DNA of 64,000 bases from Aplectana chamaeleonis (GCA_029168955.1 JAPDOI010001577.1:98814-162813), one strand, 5' to 3'; counted from the first letter of the stretch, positions 41,936 through 54,700 are shown. Notes: generated by a model from the sequence alone, not told the origin. Numbers and translations: made by a program.

Positions 41936-42785
41936 TGCAGGGCGTCATAAAAGGAGTGCAGGACCCCAGTGAGGGTGTGCAAGAAGTCATAGAAAGTGTG
42001 CAGGACCCTAATCGGGGTGCAGGACGTCATAGAAAGTGCGCAGGCCCTAAGTAGGAATGTGCAGGACCCCAGCGGAAGTGTGCAGGACGTCATAGAAAGT
42101 GTGGAGGACCCCAGTGGGAGTGTGCAGGACGTCGTAGAAAGTGTGCAGGACCCCAGTGGGAGTATGCACGACGTCATAGAAAGTGTGCAGGACCCCGGTG
42201 GAAGTGTGCAGGACATCATAGAAAATGTGCAGGTCCCCAGCGGGAGTATGCAGGACGTCATTGAAAGTGTACAGGACCCCAAAAGGAAGTGTGCAGGACG
42301 TCATAGAAATTGTGCAGGACCCCAGCGGGAGTGTGCAGGACATCGTAGAAAATGTGCAGGACCCCAGAGGAAGTGTGCAGGACGTCATAGAAAGTGTGCA
42401 GGACCCCGGTGGAAGTGCGCAGGACATCATAGAAAATGTGCAGGTCCCCAGCGGGAGTGTGCAGGACGTCATAGAAATTGTGCAGGACCCCAGCTGGAGT
42501 GTGCAGGACATAACAGAAAATGTACAGGTCCTGAGTAGGAGTGCGCAGGACGTCATTGAATGTGTGCAGGACCCCAACGCGAGTGTGCAGCACGTCACAG
42601 ATAGTGTGCAGGACCCAAATGGTAGGGTGCAGGACGTCATAGAGGGTGCGCAGGTCCCCAGTGGGGTGTGCAGGACCCCAGTGGGAGTGTGCAGGGCGTC
42701 ATAGAAAATGCACAGGTCACGAGTGGGAGAGTGCAGGTCATCAAAAGTTAGCAGGACCGCAGTGGGAGTGTGCAGGACGTTACCA
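41936..42785. repeat. minisatellite inside Helitron B
   Basis: Units of GTGCAGGACCCCAGTGGGAG and TGTGCAGGACGTCATAGAAA as in copy A, but more diverged from one another (GGTCCCCAGCGGGAG, GGACATCATAGAAAATG) and without the long internal duplication. Confidence 0.9.
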
Positions 42786-43257
42786 AGAGTGAAGAATTTG
42801 AAAAAGGTTTTTAAATTTTTAATGCTAAATCTTAACCTTCTGTGGAGAAGAAAACAGATTAGAAAACATGAATTTTGAGAAGCGTGCGACGCGTTTCGAG
42901 ATTGACGCAGAACTCCTGAGACATTTTCTTGCCAGTTTTAGGAAACAAGCAGCAGGTCCACTTCCGCACCTTCTCTGTTCGCCACTCATTGCAACCGCTC
43001 AGTCATTTCGATTCCCTAACTTGCAAAAACCAGTTTTTATATGTTGCAAGTCTGAGCTTATCAAAATCTGCACCACAAAAACATAAACAACCACCTACTA
43101 ATTTCATTCATTGAGAACAAAGGGCATGATGTTGGTGAACTAGGAAACATCATATAAAATGAGAATGCGTTTGTCCTTATCATGATAAGACGGTAAGGCG
43201 AGATTAATAGCTTGTGAACTCTACAAATTGGAAGAAAGGGCAGTGGGTAGCGACGTA

Positions 43258-44091
43258 CTCTGCCAATTCGAGACTTGATGCTTCGGCGAAAGCGGCCTTT
43301 ATCACGCTTTGTTATCATAAGGCATCAAATTCACCTTTAGCGCCGTCATGAAAGCTTATCCGCGCAAAGGGTGAATTTGCTGAGCGGTCGGATATCAGTC
43401 AGCGCAAAAATTGAAAATACCGCCTGCGCTAACATGTTAATGCATATCAGTTGTTGAGCGGCTGGATACCACTCAGCGCAAAGGGTGAAATTACCGCCGT
43501 TGCTGGCATCTCAGAAATTTCTAAACAAATGAAAACATCCCAGCGAAAACATGATAAAACGAATAATCACGTCTCAATGTGTTTACTATGATCACCGCCG
43601 GTATAAAAACAGCCTCATCCCACCAGAGTCCTCATTCGGCATTCTGCTGCCGGCCCTGAAAGGTGACTTCGGGTCACTCTCCGGAGGCCAGCATAATTTT
43701 GGTTGCTGGGAGGATACAGTGGGTATCCTCACGACAGGGGACGAGTTACGCCGGGGTCCGCAGAGGGTGGCTCCTCACCGCAGACCTCGGTGAAGATTAC
43801 GCTCATGTTGCGGACAAGGGGGCTTCCTTGCTGTGGACCTTCAAATTCGTGAAATTTTCAGGGTAAATTCACCCATTTTTCGAGTTAATTCACCTCATTT
43901 TCGGGGTAAATTGGACCCTCTCTCGCTGCCAGTTCGCACCATTTTCACGGGAAATTCACCTCATTCTCACCTCTCCTAGCGGCAAATTCACCCATACAGT
44001 GAATTTAGCGCGGCAAATTAAGACTTCATGCCGACTTATACATGAGCATCAAGTCTCTTTTGCTGCGGCATCAAGTCTCGAATTGGCAGAG
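43258..44091. mobile_element. 834-bp element nested in Helitron B (24-bp TIRs, TA duplication)
   Basis: CTCTGCCAATTCGAGACTTG (24 bp to GATGC) at the left is exactly inverted at 44,068-44,091, with TA at 43,256-43,257 and 44,092-44,093. The matching stretch of Helitron A (near 10,630) lacks it, so this is a clean insertion. The interior has partial tandem repeats (GCTGAGCGGTCGGATATCAG, AGCGCAAAGGGTGAA, GGGTAAATTCACC). No transposase frame was seen. Confidence 0.82.
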
Positions 44092-45539
44092 TAAGGGAAG
44101 GAAGTGCAGAAGGGGTTGTGAATTTTGTGCCGGTAGCAACCGACGATTTACCGCTGGCTTCTTATGTTTTGCTTTATGATCCCACATTTTGATACGCCCA
44201 CGGCCTGCTGTAAATGTACGGCACCCTGCTCTGCTCAGGAGAGTCCATACGTACAGCAACTTTCGGGTAGACGGAAGTCAGTCACCACCGTTCTAACAAA
44301 CTAATCCGTCTCAGGTAGTTGGCTCACGCAAAAGGTTCTGTGAGCGAAAACTTCGCTAGGCCTCGCTAGTAGTTAATTTAGTACTCGAAGAGCATATGTA
44401 CAATGGTCATTATATAATCAGTATCAGTAAATTGAATACATATCCAATACTGACCCGAATATCCATTCGAAGTGAATGAATACAGCATTTTTTCAACGCA
44501 TTTTTCGATCGAGAGAGAACGGTCGAACGAATTCGAAAGGAATTGCTGATTTTGAATTCAGGAAGATCCCTCCCGAACAAGTTCATTCTTTTGCTTCCTT
44601 TTAAGAAGGCACGTATGTGTTCGATGAATTCATCGAATCAAAATTCTGGAGAAATGGTAATTTGCGAATGTTTGTTCAGTCGCAAATCTCCAATCTCGTT
44701 AATTGAATTTTCCACTCATTCGATGACTTTCGAGTATTACCAAAATTCAATTATTCGATTAATTGGTTCAATCGAAAACTCCGGTCGCATACCCATGTCT
44801 ACGACATACATATGCAGTACATATTTAGGTGGGTTTTTACCTTTTTTGCCTAGGAAAACGCAAAATACAAAGTCAAACGCCTTCAGAGGAAATGTTTCTC
44901 ATAGGTTTTTTCACTACTAGGAAAATAGAGCATCACACTAATAAATAGACAAATCAGAAGACAAAATAAGGTTTGGATAGTATTGAAGAATGCGCTACCA
45001 CTAATGAGGGTAAGAGCCGTCAGTTATCTGCGGATAAGAATGGGGTCAGCACCACAGGGAGCAGACATGACGAGGTCAGTTGCCGTCTCAAAGACTTTCA
45101 ATGGCGTCAAATCAGTACTGCTCAAATAGAGATAAGATAGACGCGGGAGTGACCGCGTGCAGTGATCGATACCGAAACGTGCTGACGGTTTTCAAAACAG
45201 TAGCCTCGCTTCTTACATGCAGGGATACTGATTTCGAGACAAATTTGAAATTGAATTGAGAATTGTTGAATTCAGCAAATGAATTTTACGCAGAAAGTTT
45301 TGAGACGACTCGATTGTAGCTTAGTAGAAATTTTCAAACTCGCCTGTTGGAAACCCATTTGGACACTTATTCCTAGAAATTTGGAAAGTTTGAGCACGGA
45401 TTATTTATCTCCTCTCTCACACCCACACCTAGCAAAATACTGATTTGTGAAACCTCGCGGCAAAACTGAAGCAAGCCTCAGGAAAACGCTATTTACAGTA
45501 GCTGACCGTCAACAAGACCGTGTTGAGAAGTTAGGCGGC

Positions 45540-45607
45540 AAGTAGGATAGAACCCGGAAGCATGCGACTGAAATTTGGCGCTCTAGTCCGCTCGGCTACC
45601 GTTGTGC
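45540..45607 (-). repeat. tRNA-like fragment (SINE head or tRNA pseudogene)
   Basis: On the minus strand, GGTAGCCGAGCGG matches an A box and GGGTTCTATCC a B box. The D arm GCCGAGCGGACTAGAGCGC looks intact, but the T stem does not pair (CCGGG against CTACT). It resembles a Ser/Leu-type tRNA origin; not functional. Confidence 0.42.
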
Positions 45608-46362
45608 GGTAGCGGAAGTTGCAGGAAGCGTCGCGCTCGCCATTCTCTGCGTTATACCTCGCCTAAACCTTTTTCTTTAGAAGATTCAGTTTGTTGGACA
45701 CACACGTTGACTAATTTTTTGCTCTTCGCTTGGAGAAGGTCCCAGAAAATTCGAACTAGTGTCCTTGTGTCCCCAGTCGCTGATGCTCTAGCCTGGCGAG
45801 TCATTCGTGGAGGACTATGGATCCAACACATAGTGCGAAATGCTTTTATTCACATGTTCTCCGACAACGTAGGCGTCGCATTGACAAAGAAAAACGTTCT
45901 GCGCAGGGTCTTTCATCATTCGCACAACTTGTTGCAGTTGCATTTCGAACATTTGGAACATGGAACTCCTGCGTCGTAGATCGGTGCGTACACGATATTT
46001 CCTCTGTAATCAACGATCCTAGTGCGTTTGTTCTTGATGAAAACATATTGATCATTAGGACACTACCCGGGGGTGTATAGGCAGGTGGCATACCACTTGT
46101 CCTTGCAAGTCTCACTCTTTGATACCGCACAGCCTAACGACTTAGTAGTTGCCCATGCCATCTGGAAAATGCAGTATTAAAATCTAGCCGATGGCATATG
46201 TATTGCAGCATTGAGAGTTGAAGAGAGAGAAGCGCAGGCTTTTTCGACGTGATATCCAAATATGCCCCCCCCCAGAGCTGCCTCGCTCACTCTGAAGGAA
46301 GATTCAGGCGTTTTCGAAGCTCTGAGAGGAGATATGGATGTTTATTCAGATGATTCCAAGCC

Positions 46363-46653
46363 ATGAACCACCTGACGTTTCGAACCGTTTTCCTAATCTG
46401 CTCTTCCATTGTTGTTGTGTTTGTTGTTCGTACCACTGTTGTAGCATTACAACCCATTGCTGTTCCTATCCGGGCGAACCCGAGAGTAGCAGCGGTGACA
46501 CGGATTTGTGAGAACGAGCCGAACTGTCATCGAACCTCGATTCGTGTTCGGCGAAGCTCGGGGGTCAAGAATCAACTAGATCAGGCAACTGTAGGAAGTT
46601 TCAGAAAAACCGCTTCGAGTGTGGCCCAATACTTTCATTGGAATATTATCTAG
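46363..46653 (+). CDS. possible short secreted protein (uncertain)
   Basis: A 96-codon frame that begins with a hydrophobic stretch like a signal peptide (about residues 8-28, VFLICSSIVVVFVVRTTVVA), followed by a basic region with two cysteines. A TTTATTCAG lies a few bases upstream of the ATG and could be a trans-splice acceptor. Against it: no family is recognised, and the first codons (CTGACGTTTCGAAC) match a word found in the foldback at 49,160-49,412, so the start may be repeat-derived. Confidence 0.2.
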   Translation: MNHLTFRTVFLICSSIVVVFVVRTTVVALQPIAVPIRANPRVAAVTRICENEPNCHRTSIRVRRSSGVKNQLDQATVGSFRKTASSVAQYFHWNII

Positions 46654-46768
46654 GATTCTGGACACAAATCTTGACTTTTTTGTGAACCGCTAGGGACCCA
46701 AGTGCTCGTCAAAAATGCAATTGTCAAAATAGCGGGAAAACGGTTTTTGGGGGTCTTCCGGTGTCATA

Positions 46769-47247
46769 TACAATACCGCCGCTATCCACGGCAAAAAAAT
46801 GGGCGAAATGGGAAAAGTAGGCAACTTAAGCGTCTTTCGGCCACAACACGCCTCAAAGTGCTGCGTAGACCGAAATGTTCACCGTGCCATAATCTATCTA
46901 ACTATATGAGACACAATCGGGATTCACTTATGAAAACGCTTTTTAAGATGGAGTCAATTATGAATTTGATAATGTTATCACAGGATAACGAGCCCATTCA
47001 TCAAAAACAACTAAACGCGATCTCTAGCATGGTCAAAATGGAAATGTATTCCGCCCTTAAAAATAATGTTGCTCCCAAAGTTGGCAAAATCTTTCACACG
47101 ATCGACTAGATCACAACATGCTGTGCATTTCGGCGTTTTCGAAACTGAAAACGGAGCACTTTGAGGCGAGTTGCGGTCGAAAGACGCTTTAGTCGCCAAC
47201 TTTGCCCATTTCGCCCACTATTTCCCTTAGATAGCGGCGGTATTGTA
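46769..47247. mobile_element. 479-bp foldback element
   Basis: TACAATACCGCCGCTATCCA at the left is mirrored by the right end (ATAGCGGCGGTATTGTA). The arms of about 110 bp include GGGCGAAATGGGAAAAGTAG and TCTTTCGGCC/GGTCGAAAGA. A broken, oppositely oriented copy lies at 33,556-34,376. Confidence 0.75.
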
Positions 47248-47451
47248 TAGTGGAGTCCACCAAGAGTGTCTCGTTTACTTATCAATGAGAAGCGGTCGAT
47301 TGGAGATCAATGAACATGAAACTCGTTGCAGCACAATCGCTCTCGCTCAATCGGTATCGAGCGTGGTGGTATGGGATTCATGCATATTGATTCCCAGCCG
47401 ACCGCTTCTTATTGATAAGTGAATGAGACACTCTTGGTGGACTCCACTATA
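47246..47451. mobile_element. 206-bp foldback abutting the previous element
   Basis: TATAGTGGAGTCCACCAAGA at the left is mirrored by the right end (TCTTGGTGGACTCCACTATA), with arms of about 53 bp. It starts at the TA that ends the 46,769-47,247 element, so one may have inserted in the end of the other. Confidence 0.8.
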
Positions 47452-47510
47452 CTTTGCTCTTATAGGCGTTAACTCAGCGGTTTGGTAGAATAGACCCAGT
47501 ATTGAAACAG

Positions 47511-47838
47511 AAAAAAAGCGAAGCCGCTTGTGTAAAGTGAGAAATACAAAAATCGCCCGTTGGAAGAAATGGTGTTAAAAGGCCGTTTTTCCAAATCGCC
47601 TCTTCAGCCTTGGACATGGCGTCTGGAAGACGACAGTTGAACAGAAGGTGTATCTCCTGCATGGTTATGAGAAACTTACTATCTGGATTTTTCAAAAAAA
47701 TCTGAGATTTCTCACCTCAGTTCTTCAAAAGGTAGAACAAGGCTGAGAAGGTCACCTGGAAAATGGCCATTCTACACCACCTTCTCCAACTGGCGATTTT
47801 TTCTATTTCCCTCTTTACGCGAGCGGCTTTGCGTTTTT
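47511..47838. mobile_element. foldback element
   Basis: AAAAAAAGCGAAGCCGCT onward is mirrored by AGCGGCTTTGCGTTTTT. Further in, AAAATCGCCCGTTGGAAGAA pairs with TTCTCCAACTGGCGATTTT. The arms are about 66 bp and imperfect. Confidence 0.65.
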
Positions 47839-48281
47839 CCAATTCATTTCTGGGTTTTGTTTAGCGAACCGGTAAGTTACGGCCCCTAAGAGCAACGGTT
47901 ATGACACTGGAAGGGGTGTGGGACGTTTAGGCCAATGAGCTAGAGCGCAGGAACATGACTCTGGGGAAGACTTCGGCGCACATTCGGGCATTGCACGAAG
48001 AAGGTTTGTGTTTCCATGGTTTTTGCTTTGTTATCGAACCACTAGAAAAAGCTCCGCTTTTTTCAAACACTTCTCGATATGCCTATGAGTGTACAGAGAA
48101 CCTAATTTATGTAGAATATGCTCAGTAGTAAGCGGAAGTAATCTAGGGGAAAAACGTGCTAAATCTAGCTGAGTGAGGAAAAAATTCAATCAATCTTTAG
48201 TTGTTGTTTTTTTTATTCAGAGCAGCGCTATCAGATTGTAAAAACCATTGAGGGTTTACTGATCTTTCTACGCATTGTAAG

Positions 48282-49714
48282 TCTCCGCTTTTCGAAAAAA
48301 AACACTTACAGAATTCAAACTGCTGATAGATATGCAGGTTGCGTTCGCAAAAATTAATAGTTGCTTTCGAGGTTTTTTTTAACAACTCTATGAATTAAGG
48401 ATTATCTATAATTTGTTTGATTACTTTGATAACGAAATAAACACTACTCCGTTATCTAGTAGCAAGTAAGGATTGGGACGATGTCGTGTTTCTTTGGTGC
48501 AACGTTCATTTATTACACGGGTGGTAACCGACTTGAGGCAAAGACACAAAGATAGCTCTCATTGTCAGGAGCGCCATCGTTCACGTTCAAAAAAGAATCA
48601 GCGAACTGTTGTATTAATACAGATTGAAATTATAGGTAGCACATTTAGTATCACCACTAGCCAACTAATTTTCGCTCATGAGAATGTGACTTATGAAGAG
48701 ATCCGATTGTGAAAGGGGGGGTGGAGGACTTTGCAAGGTCTTGTGAGAAAAGTTAATGATCGTGTCCTCCTCCTTGAGAAGTACCATGTCTCTCAACATG
48801 CTGAAAAAAAAACTGCTATCACTACGCTGCAGAGCACAAATACTGAATAGGGCTTTGGAACGATAAAAACCCGAGTTGTAGCCATCTGGATTGCCGCGAT
48901 CCCTTGAAATTCGGCTCGCCGAGCGATATGGTGCTTGTCCGCAGCAACACAGCGCACACTGGAGTGGACGCGCACACAATATTAATTCAAAAATATAATG
49001 TATTACAGAACGGGAAGAAGAAAAGGGCTGAAACTGGAGTAAATGGAAGAAGGCAGAGGTAGGATACTTTTAATGTAAGCTGAGATTCCATGTTTGGCTG
49101 TCTTGAAACCTGGGCATGAGTTGAACGTACTTTTGTGATTCTTTGCCGTGCAGGTTTGATAAACGGTGAAACTGGTTTATTAGTGGCCTGACGTTTCGAA
49201 CAAATCGTCGTTTTCGGAGGCCCACGCCAGTTCCACCAAAGACGAGCGCCCGTATCGACCAGATAGACCGCAAGCCAGGAGACAAGACCTGGCCTTCTGG
49301 CTTGCGGTCTATCTGGTCGATACAGGCTTTCGTCGTTGTGGAACTGGCGTGAGCCTTCAGCTGACGATTTGTTCGAAACGTCAGGCCACTAATAAACCAG
49401 TTTCACCGTTTAATGTAAGTATTATAGAAATTAAATGTAAATAACCTAAGTTGGAGCGGGGTGAGTTTTTTGGATTCGACAAGGTTCATTCAAATAAACC
49501 TAGTAACATTACATCACCCCAATCCTTACTTGATACTAAATAACGGAGTAGTATTAGTTTCTTTATCAAAATAATCAGACTAATTATAGATAATCTTTAA
49601 TTCATAGAGTTATTAAAAAGAAACTTCGACCGCAACTATAAAGTTTTGCGAACGCAACCGGCATTTCTACCAATAATTTGAATTCTGTAAGTGTTATTTT
49701 CGGAAAGCGGAGAA
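48282..49714. mobile_element. 1.4-kb element with about 196-bp imperfect terminal inverted repeats
   Basis: Arms 48,282-48,477 and 49,518-49,714 (TCTCCGCTTTTCGA onward; TTACAGAATTCAAA; GGATTATCTATAATTTG; ACTCCGTTATCTAG; GTAAGGATTGGG). Long TIRs without a transposase suggest a non-autonomous DNA transposon. A different foldback (49,160-49,412) is nested inside. Confidence 0.75.
49160..49412. mobile_element. foldback nested in the 48.3-49.7 kb element
   Basis: TAAACGGTGAAACTGGTTTA at the left is mirrored exactly at the right end. Arms 49,160-49,278 and 49,297-49,412 run almost to the centre (GGTCGATACAGGC; ATAGACCGCAAGCCAG). Confidence 0.85.
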
Positions 49715-51767
49715 GAAGATATGACAAATAAAAAAAGCGTGTACTATTTTTCCCCTAAAATTCGGCAGAACAGGCGCTTTGTTTTTATCTGGATGTTCGG
49801 TTTAGACACCCCCCTTTGCCTTGTCCGCAGCGTCCAATATGCACCCTCTAAGGTCAACCGGGACGCGTGCCCAGCCCTGCTCCAACCATGGATGATATTT
49901 CTTCAGCCGTCACTAATATGCTGGCCTCTGTAAAGTGACTTCAGGTCACTTTCCAGGCGGGCATGGAAGTGCCGAGTGAGCAATCATCGAACTGAATTGC
50001 TTAACATACCGGCTGAGTTCATCAGTGAAATTAGTGGTATAACTATAACATGTAAAACGTGAGTAGTCGTTAACTCTCTCAGGTGCCAGACATAGGACGA
50101 CTCGGCACCAAGCGAATGCCTCTCGGCGGTTAGGCGCTAACCAAGTGCCGATTAGTGGATAACTGCGTTTTCATGCGCTCCGTAACCTCGGTGTGTGATT
50201 GTCATTGGCCAGGTGAATACAAGTTGTCATCTCTGAAAAAGGGGTCTCCCAAGCAGAAATGGTTTGGTTCGCGTTACAAAAGATTCAACAAAAAGGGAAC
50301 AATAGGAAAGTGGAATGAGGAGAGTGTACAAAAAATGAACAATATCCTCTAAAAACTATTTTCTTTGTCGAAACTTCTAAACAGCGGAAACAAACGGTTG
50401 CGGTTCTGTATGAGGAAGCGATATATACATATTTTATCGACACTCACATAATCAAAGTCCTTTATGGAGCCAAGAGCGTTTCCCCATAGAGAACCGCAAC
50501 GGTTTGTTTCCGCTGTTTAGAAGTTTCGACAAAAAAAAAAGAGTTTTTAGAGGATTTTGTTCATTTTTGTACACTCTCCTCATTCCACTTTCCTATTGTT
50601 CCCTTTTTGTTGAAACATATGTAACGCGAACCAAACCACTTTTGCTTGGGAGACCCCTTTTTCAGAGAATTGTTCACTTTTTCTTGATATCACGCAGTAC
50701 TATCCCATGCAAGAATTTCGAACAAAGACCTCTTCATCTCCCTACTAGATCAGTCCTATTTCTGTGGTCACAAGAATCAAAGACCCAAACTGTTATAAAA
50801 CTATCTCAGAAAAATCACCCGATGTGGCTGACAAGACCGATGTTCACATGATATTAGCTAAGAAATGAATGATATCCATGATATCGTTCCACATAAATCA
50901 TTCATATTGATCGCGTCAGCCACAGCTGGCTACACCGGGTGCTATTTGCAACCTCCATGTTTTTCATACGTATCGAACTAGTCGGCCACGGTGATTTTCT
51001 CAGCCAACTCTCACAGGGGCCCTAGGTCCCGGTGATAGTTGGTCGCTTAGAAGTAGCCAGCCCGGTCGATAATCATGAAATCCTACTGGTCTACAGCCGA
51101 ATGCAGAATCTTCCCGCAGTTCCTCGCTTTCGAATGAAACTAACTCAAAACCTTCACAGTCAGAAACTACCTTCCATTCCATCTGGGCACTTTCACATTT
51201 GTGGAACAAAGCAGTTTTCCCTACTCATTTCCCCTCCCCCCCATTCCTTCGCAGAACAGCCGCTTTGATTCCGTGAATTTGACATGAAAAAGCTCTGCTG
51301 AGCTGCGAATGGAGATAGTTCTAACAAATTGTTTTTGAATTCGGATGCTGATAAGCAAGTACCATTTATTGCAGAAAAAATCAGTAGGCTGGTGAAAAAG
51401 AATGAGGGAGCACTCAAAATAGGGTTGTGTAAATGGTCTCAGCGCGTTTCGAAACTGAAAAGCAGCCTGGCAACATGACCTACACAACATCTCAAGCTTG
51501 CTGCACGCTATGCTTGTCATCCTTACACGTCTACAAAAGTTTTTCAAGATGTTCTCAGACTCCTCCGCAAATTCCGATGCATGCAGCACACTATCTCAGA
51601 CGACTATCGCAAAGCTCAAGACTCTTGGTCATTCTTTGGGGGTATCATGCATGATTTCTCGGATGGCTGGCATCGAGTTTGGGCTTCTAATCACTCTACG
51701 GGGTGGTCTGCACAAATCCTCGGTTGACCAGCAACGGGTCCTCAACACCTGCCCACTATCCGGGTTT
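49715..51767. other. region before the CRE array, no gene seen
   Basis: Contains a stretch near 49,925-49,970 resembling part of the 834-bp nested element (TGACTTCAGGTCACTTTCCA against TGACTTCGGGTCACTCTCC), the 50,231-50,667 foldback, and a weak inverted repeat at 50,815-50,942 (CACCCGATGTGGCTGAC against GGCTACACCGGGTG). 51,000-51,767 has no recognisable feature. Confidence 0.6.
50231..50667. mobile_element. 437-bp foldback element, arms about 182 bp
   Basis: CTCTGAAAAAGGGGTCTCCC at the left is mirrored at the right end (GGGAGACCCCTTTTTCAGAG). The arms (50,231-50,412 and 50,485-50,667) are almost identical, which suggests a young insertion. Confidence 0.88.
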
Positions 51768-54700
51768 CCACGACGTCCCGATGATGTCAACAGAATCACT
51801 AAGCACTTTTCACGACGTCCCGATGACGTCATCAGAAGCCCGAAGCACTTTTCACGACGTCCCAGTGACGTCATCAGAAGCCAGATGCACTTTTCACGAC
51901 GTCCTGATGACGTCATCAGAAGCCCGAAGCACTTTTCACGACGTCCCGATGACGTCATCAAAAGCCTGAAGCACTTTTTACGATGTCCAGATGACGTCAT
52001 CAGAAGCTCGAAGCACTTTTAAAGACGTCCCGATGACGTCATCAAAAGCCCGAAGCACTTTTCACGACGTCCCGATGACGTCATCAGAAGCCCGAAGCAC
52101 TTTTCACGACGTCCCGATGGCGTCATCAGAAGCCCGAAGCATTTCTCACGACGTCCCGATGACGTCATCAGAAGCCCGAAGCACATTTCACGACGTACCG
52201 ATGACGTCATCAGAAGCCCGAAGCACTTTTCACGACGTCCCGATGACGTCATCAGAAGCCCGAAGCACTTTTCACGACGCCCCAATGACGTCATCAGAAG
52301 CCCGAAGCACTTTTCACGACGTCCCGATGGCGTCATCAGAAGCCCGAAGCACTTTTCACGACGTCCCGATGACGTCATCAGAAGCCCGAAGCACTTTTCA
52401 CGGCGTCCCGATGACGTCATCAGAAGCCCGAAGCACTTTTCACGACGTCCCGATGACGTCATCAGAAGCCCGAAGCACTTTTCACGACGTCCCGATGACG
52501 TCATCAGAAGCCCGAAGCATTTTTCACAACGTCCCGATGACGTCTTCAGAAGCCCGAAGCATTTTTCACGACGTCCCCATGACGTCATCAGAAGCCCGAA
52601 GCACTTCTCACGACGTCCCAATGACGTCATCAGAAGCCAGATGCACTTTTAACGACGTCCTGATGACGTCATCAGAAGCCCGAAGCACTTTTCACGACGT
52701 CCCGATGACTTCATCAGAAGCCCGAAGCACTTTTCAAGATGTCCTGATGACGTCATCAGAAGCCCGAAGCACTTTTCACGACGTCCCGGTGACGTCATCA
52801 GAAGCCCGAAGCACTTTTCCCGACGTCCCGATGGCGTCATCAGAAGTCCGAAGCATTTCTCACGACGTCCCGATGACGTCATCAGAAGCCCGAAGCGCAT
52901 TTCACGACGTAGTCATCAGAAGCCCGAAGCACTTTTCACGACGTCCCGATAACGTCATCAGAAGCCAGATGCACTTTTCACGACGTCTCGATGACGTCAT
53001 CGGAAGCCCGAAGCACATTTCACGACGTACCGATGACGTCATCAGAAGCCCGAAGCACATTTCACGACGTCCTGATGACGTCATCAGAAGCCCGAAGCAC
53101 TTTTCACGACTTCCCGATGACTTCATCAGAAGCCCGAGGCACTTTTCAAGACGTCCCGATGACGTCATCAGAAGCCCGAAGCACTTTTCACGACGTCCCG
53201 ATAACGTCATCAGAAGCCAGATGCACTTTTCACGACGTCACGATGACGTCAACAGAAGCCAGATGCACTTTTCACGACGTCCTGATGACGTCATCAGAAG
53301 CCCGAAGCACTTTTCACGACTTCCCGATGACTTCATCAGAAGCCCGAGGCACTTTTCAAGACGTCCCGATGACGTCATCAGAAGCCCGAAGCACTTTTCA
53401 CGACGTCCCGATGGCGTCATCAGAAGCCCGAAGCACTTTTCACGACGTCCCGATGACGTCATCAGAAGCCCGAAGCACTTTTCACGACGTCCCGATGACG
53501 TCATCAGAAGCCCGAAGCACTTTTCACGACGTCCCGAAGACGTCATCAGAAGCCCGAAGCACTTTTCACGACGTCCCGATGACGTCATCAGAAGCCCGAA
53601 GCATTTTCACAACGTCCCGATGACGTCATCAGAAGCCCGGAAGCATTTTCACGACGTCCCGATGACGTCATCAAAGCCCGAAGCACTTTTCACGACGTCC
53701 CGATGACGTCATCAGAAGCCAGATGCACTTTTCACGACGTCCTGATGACGTCATCAGAAGCCCGAAGCACTTTTCACGACGTCCCGATGACGTCATCAGA
53801 AGCCCGAAGCACTTTTCACGACGTCCCGATGGCGTCATCAGAAGCCCGAAGCATTTCTCTCGACGTACCGATGACGTCATCAGAAGCCCGAAGCACATTT
53901 CACGACGTGATGACGTCATCAGAAGCCCGAAGCACTTTTCACGACGTCCCGATAACGTCATCAGAAGCCAGATGCACTTTTCACGACGTCTCGATGACGT
54001 CATCGGAAGCCCGAAGCACATTCCACGACGTACCGATGACGTCATCAGAAGCCCGAAGCACATTTCACGACGTACCGATGACGTCATCAGAAGCCCGAAG
54101 CACATTTCACGACGTACCGATGACGTCATCAGAAGCCCGAAGCACTTTTCACGACGCCCCAATGACGTCATCAGAAGCCCGAAGCACTTTTCACGACGTC
54201 CCGATGGCGTCATCAGAAGCCCGAAGCACTTTTCACGACGTCCCGATGACGTCATCAGAAGCCCGAAGCACTTTTCACGACGTCCCGATGACGTCATCAG
54301 AAGCCCGAAGCACTTTTCACGACGTCCCGATGACGTCATCAGAAGCCCGAAGCACTTTTCACGACGTCCCGATGACGTCATCAGAGCACGACGTCCCGAT
54401 GACGTCTTCAGAAGCCCGAGGCATTTTTCACGACGTCCCCATGACGTCATCAGAAGCCCGAAGCACTTTTCACGACGTCCCAATGACGTCATCAGAAGCC
54501 AGATGCACTTTTCACGACGTCCTGATGACGTCATCAGAAGCCCGAAGCACTTTTCACGACGTCCCGATGACTTCATCAGAAGCCCGAAGCACTTTTCAAG
54601 ATGTCCTGATGACGTCACCAGAAGCCCGAAGCACTTTTCACGACGTCCCGGTGACGTCATTAGAAGCCCGAAGCACTTTTCCCGACGTCCCGATGGCGTC

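Larger units (their letters stand above)
41650..44369 (+). mobile_element. non-autonomous Helitron, copy B, with a nested transposon
   Basis: Has the same ends as copy A: TCCTTATACTTAAAGCAG after an A, and hairpin AGCGAA-AAC-TTCGCT (44,343-44,357), then CTAG before a T. The 5' module (41,740-41,935) and 3' module (42,830-43,255 and 44,094-44,369) align with copy A, with scattered differences. The minisatellite is shorter (0.85 kb), and an 834-bp element sits in the 3' module. Confidence 0.72.
44370..46768. other. 2.4 kb with no confident gene
   Basis: Contains TTCGA-rich AT sequence (44,480-44,780), a tRNA-like fragment (45,540-45,607), a 125-codon open frame of unknown nature (45,602-45,979, also open on the other strand) and a possible short secreted-protein frame (46,363-46,653). 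Confidence 0.6.

Noticed and set aside
45602..46130. 125-codon plus frame (45,602-45,979) with overlapping 87- and 94-codon frames
   Set aside because: Three overlapping frames on both strands are open at once, it starts within a tRNA-like repeat, and no domain is recognised.
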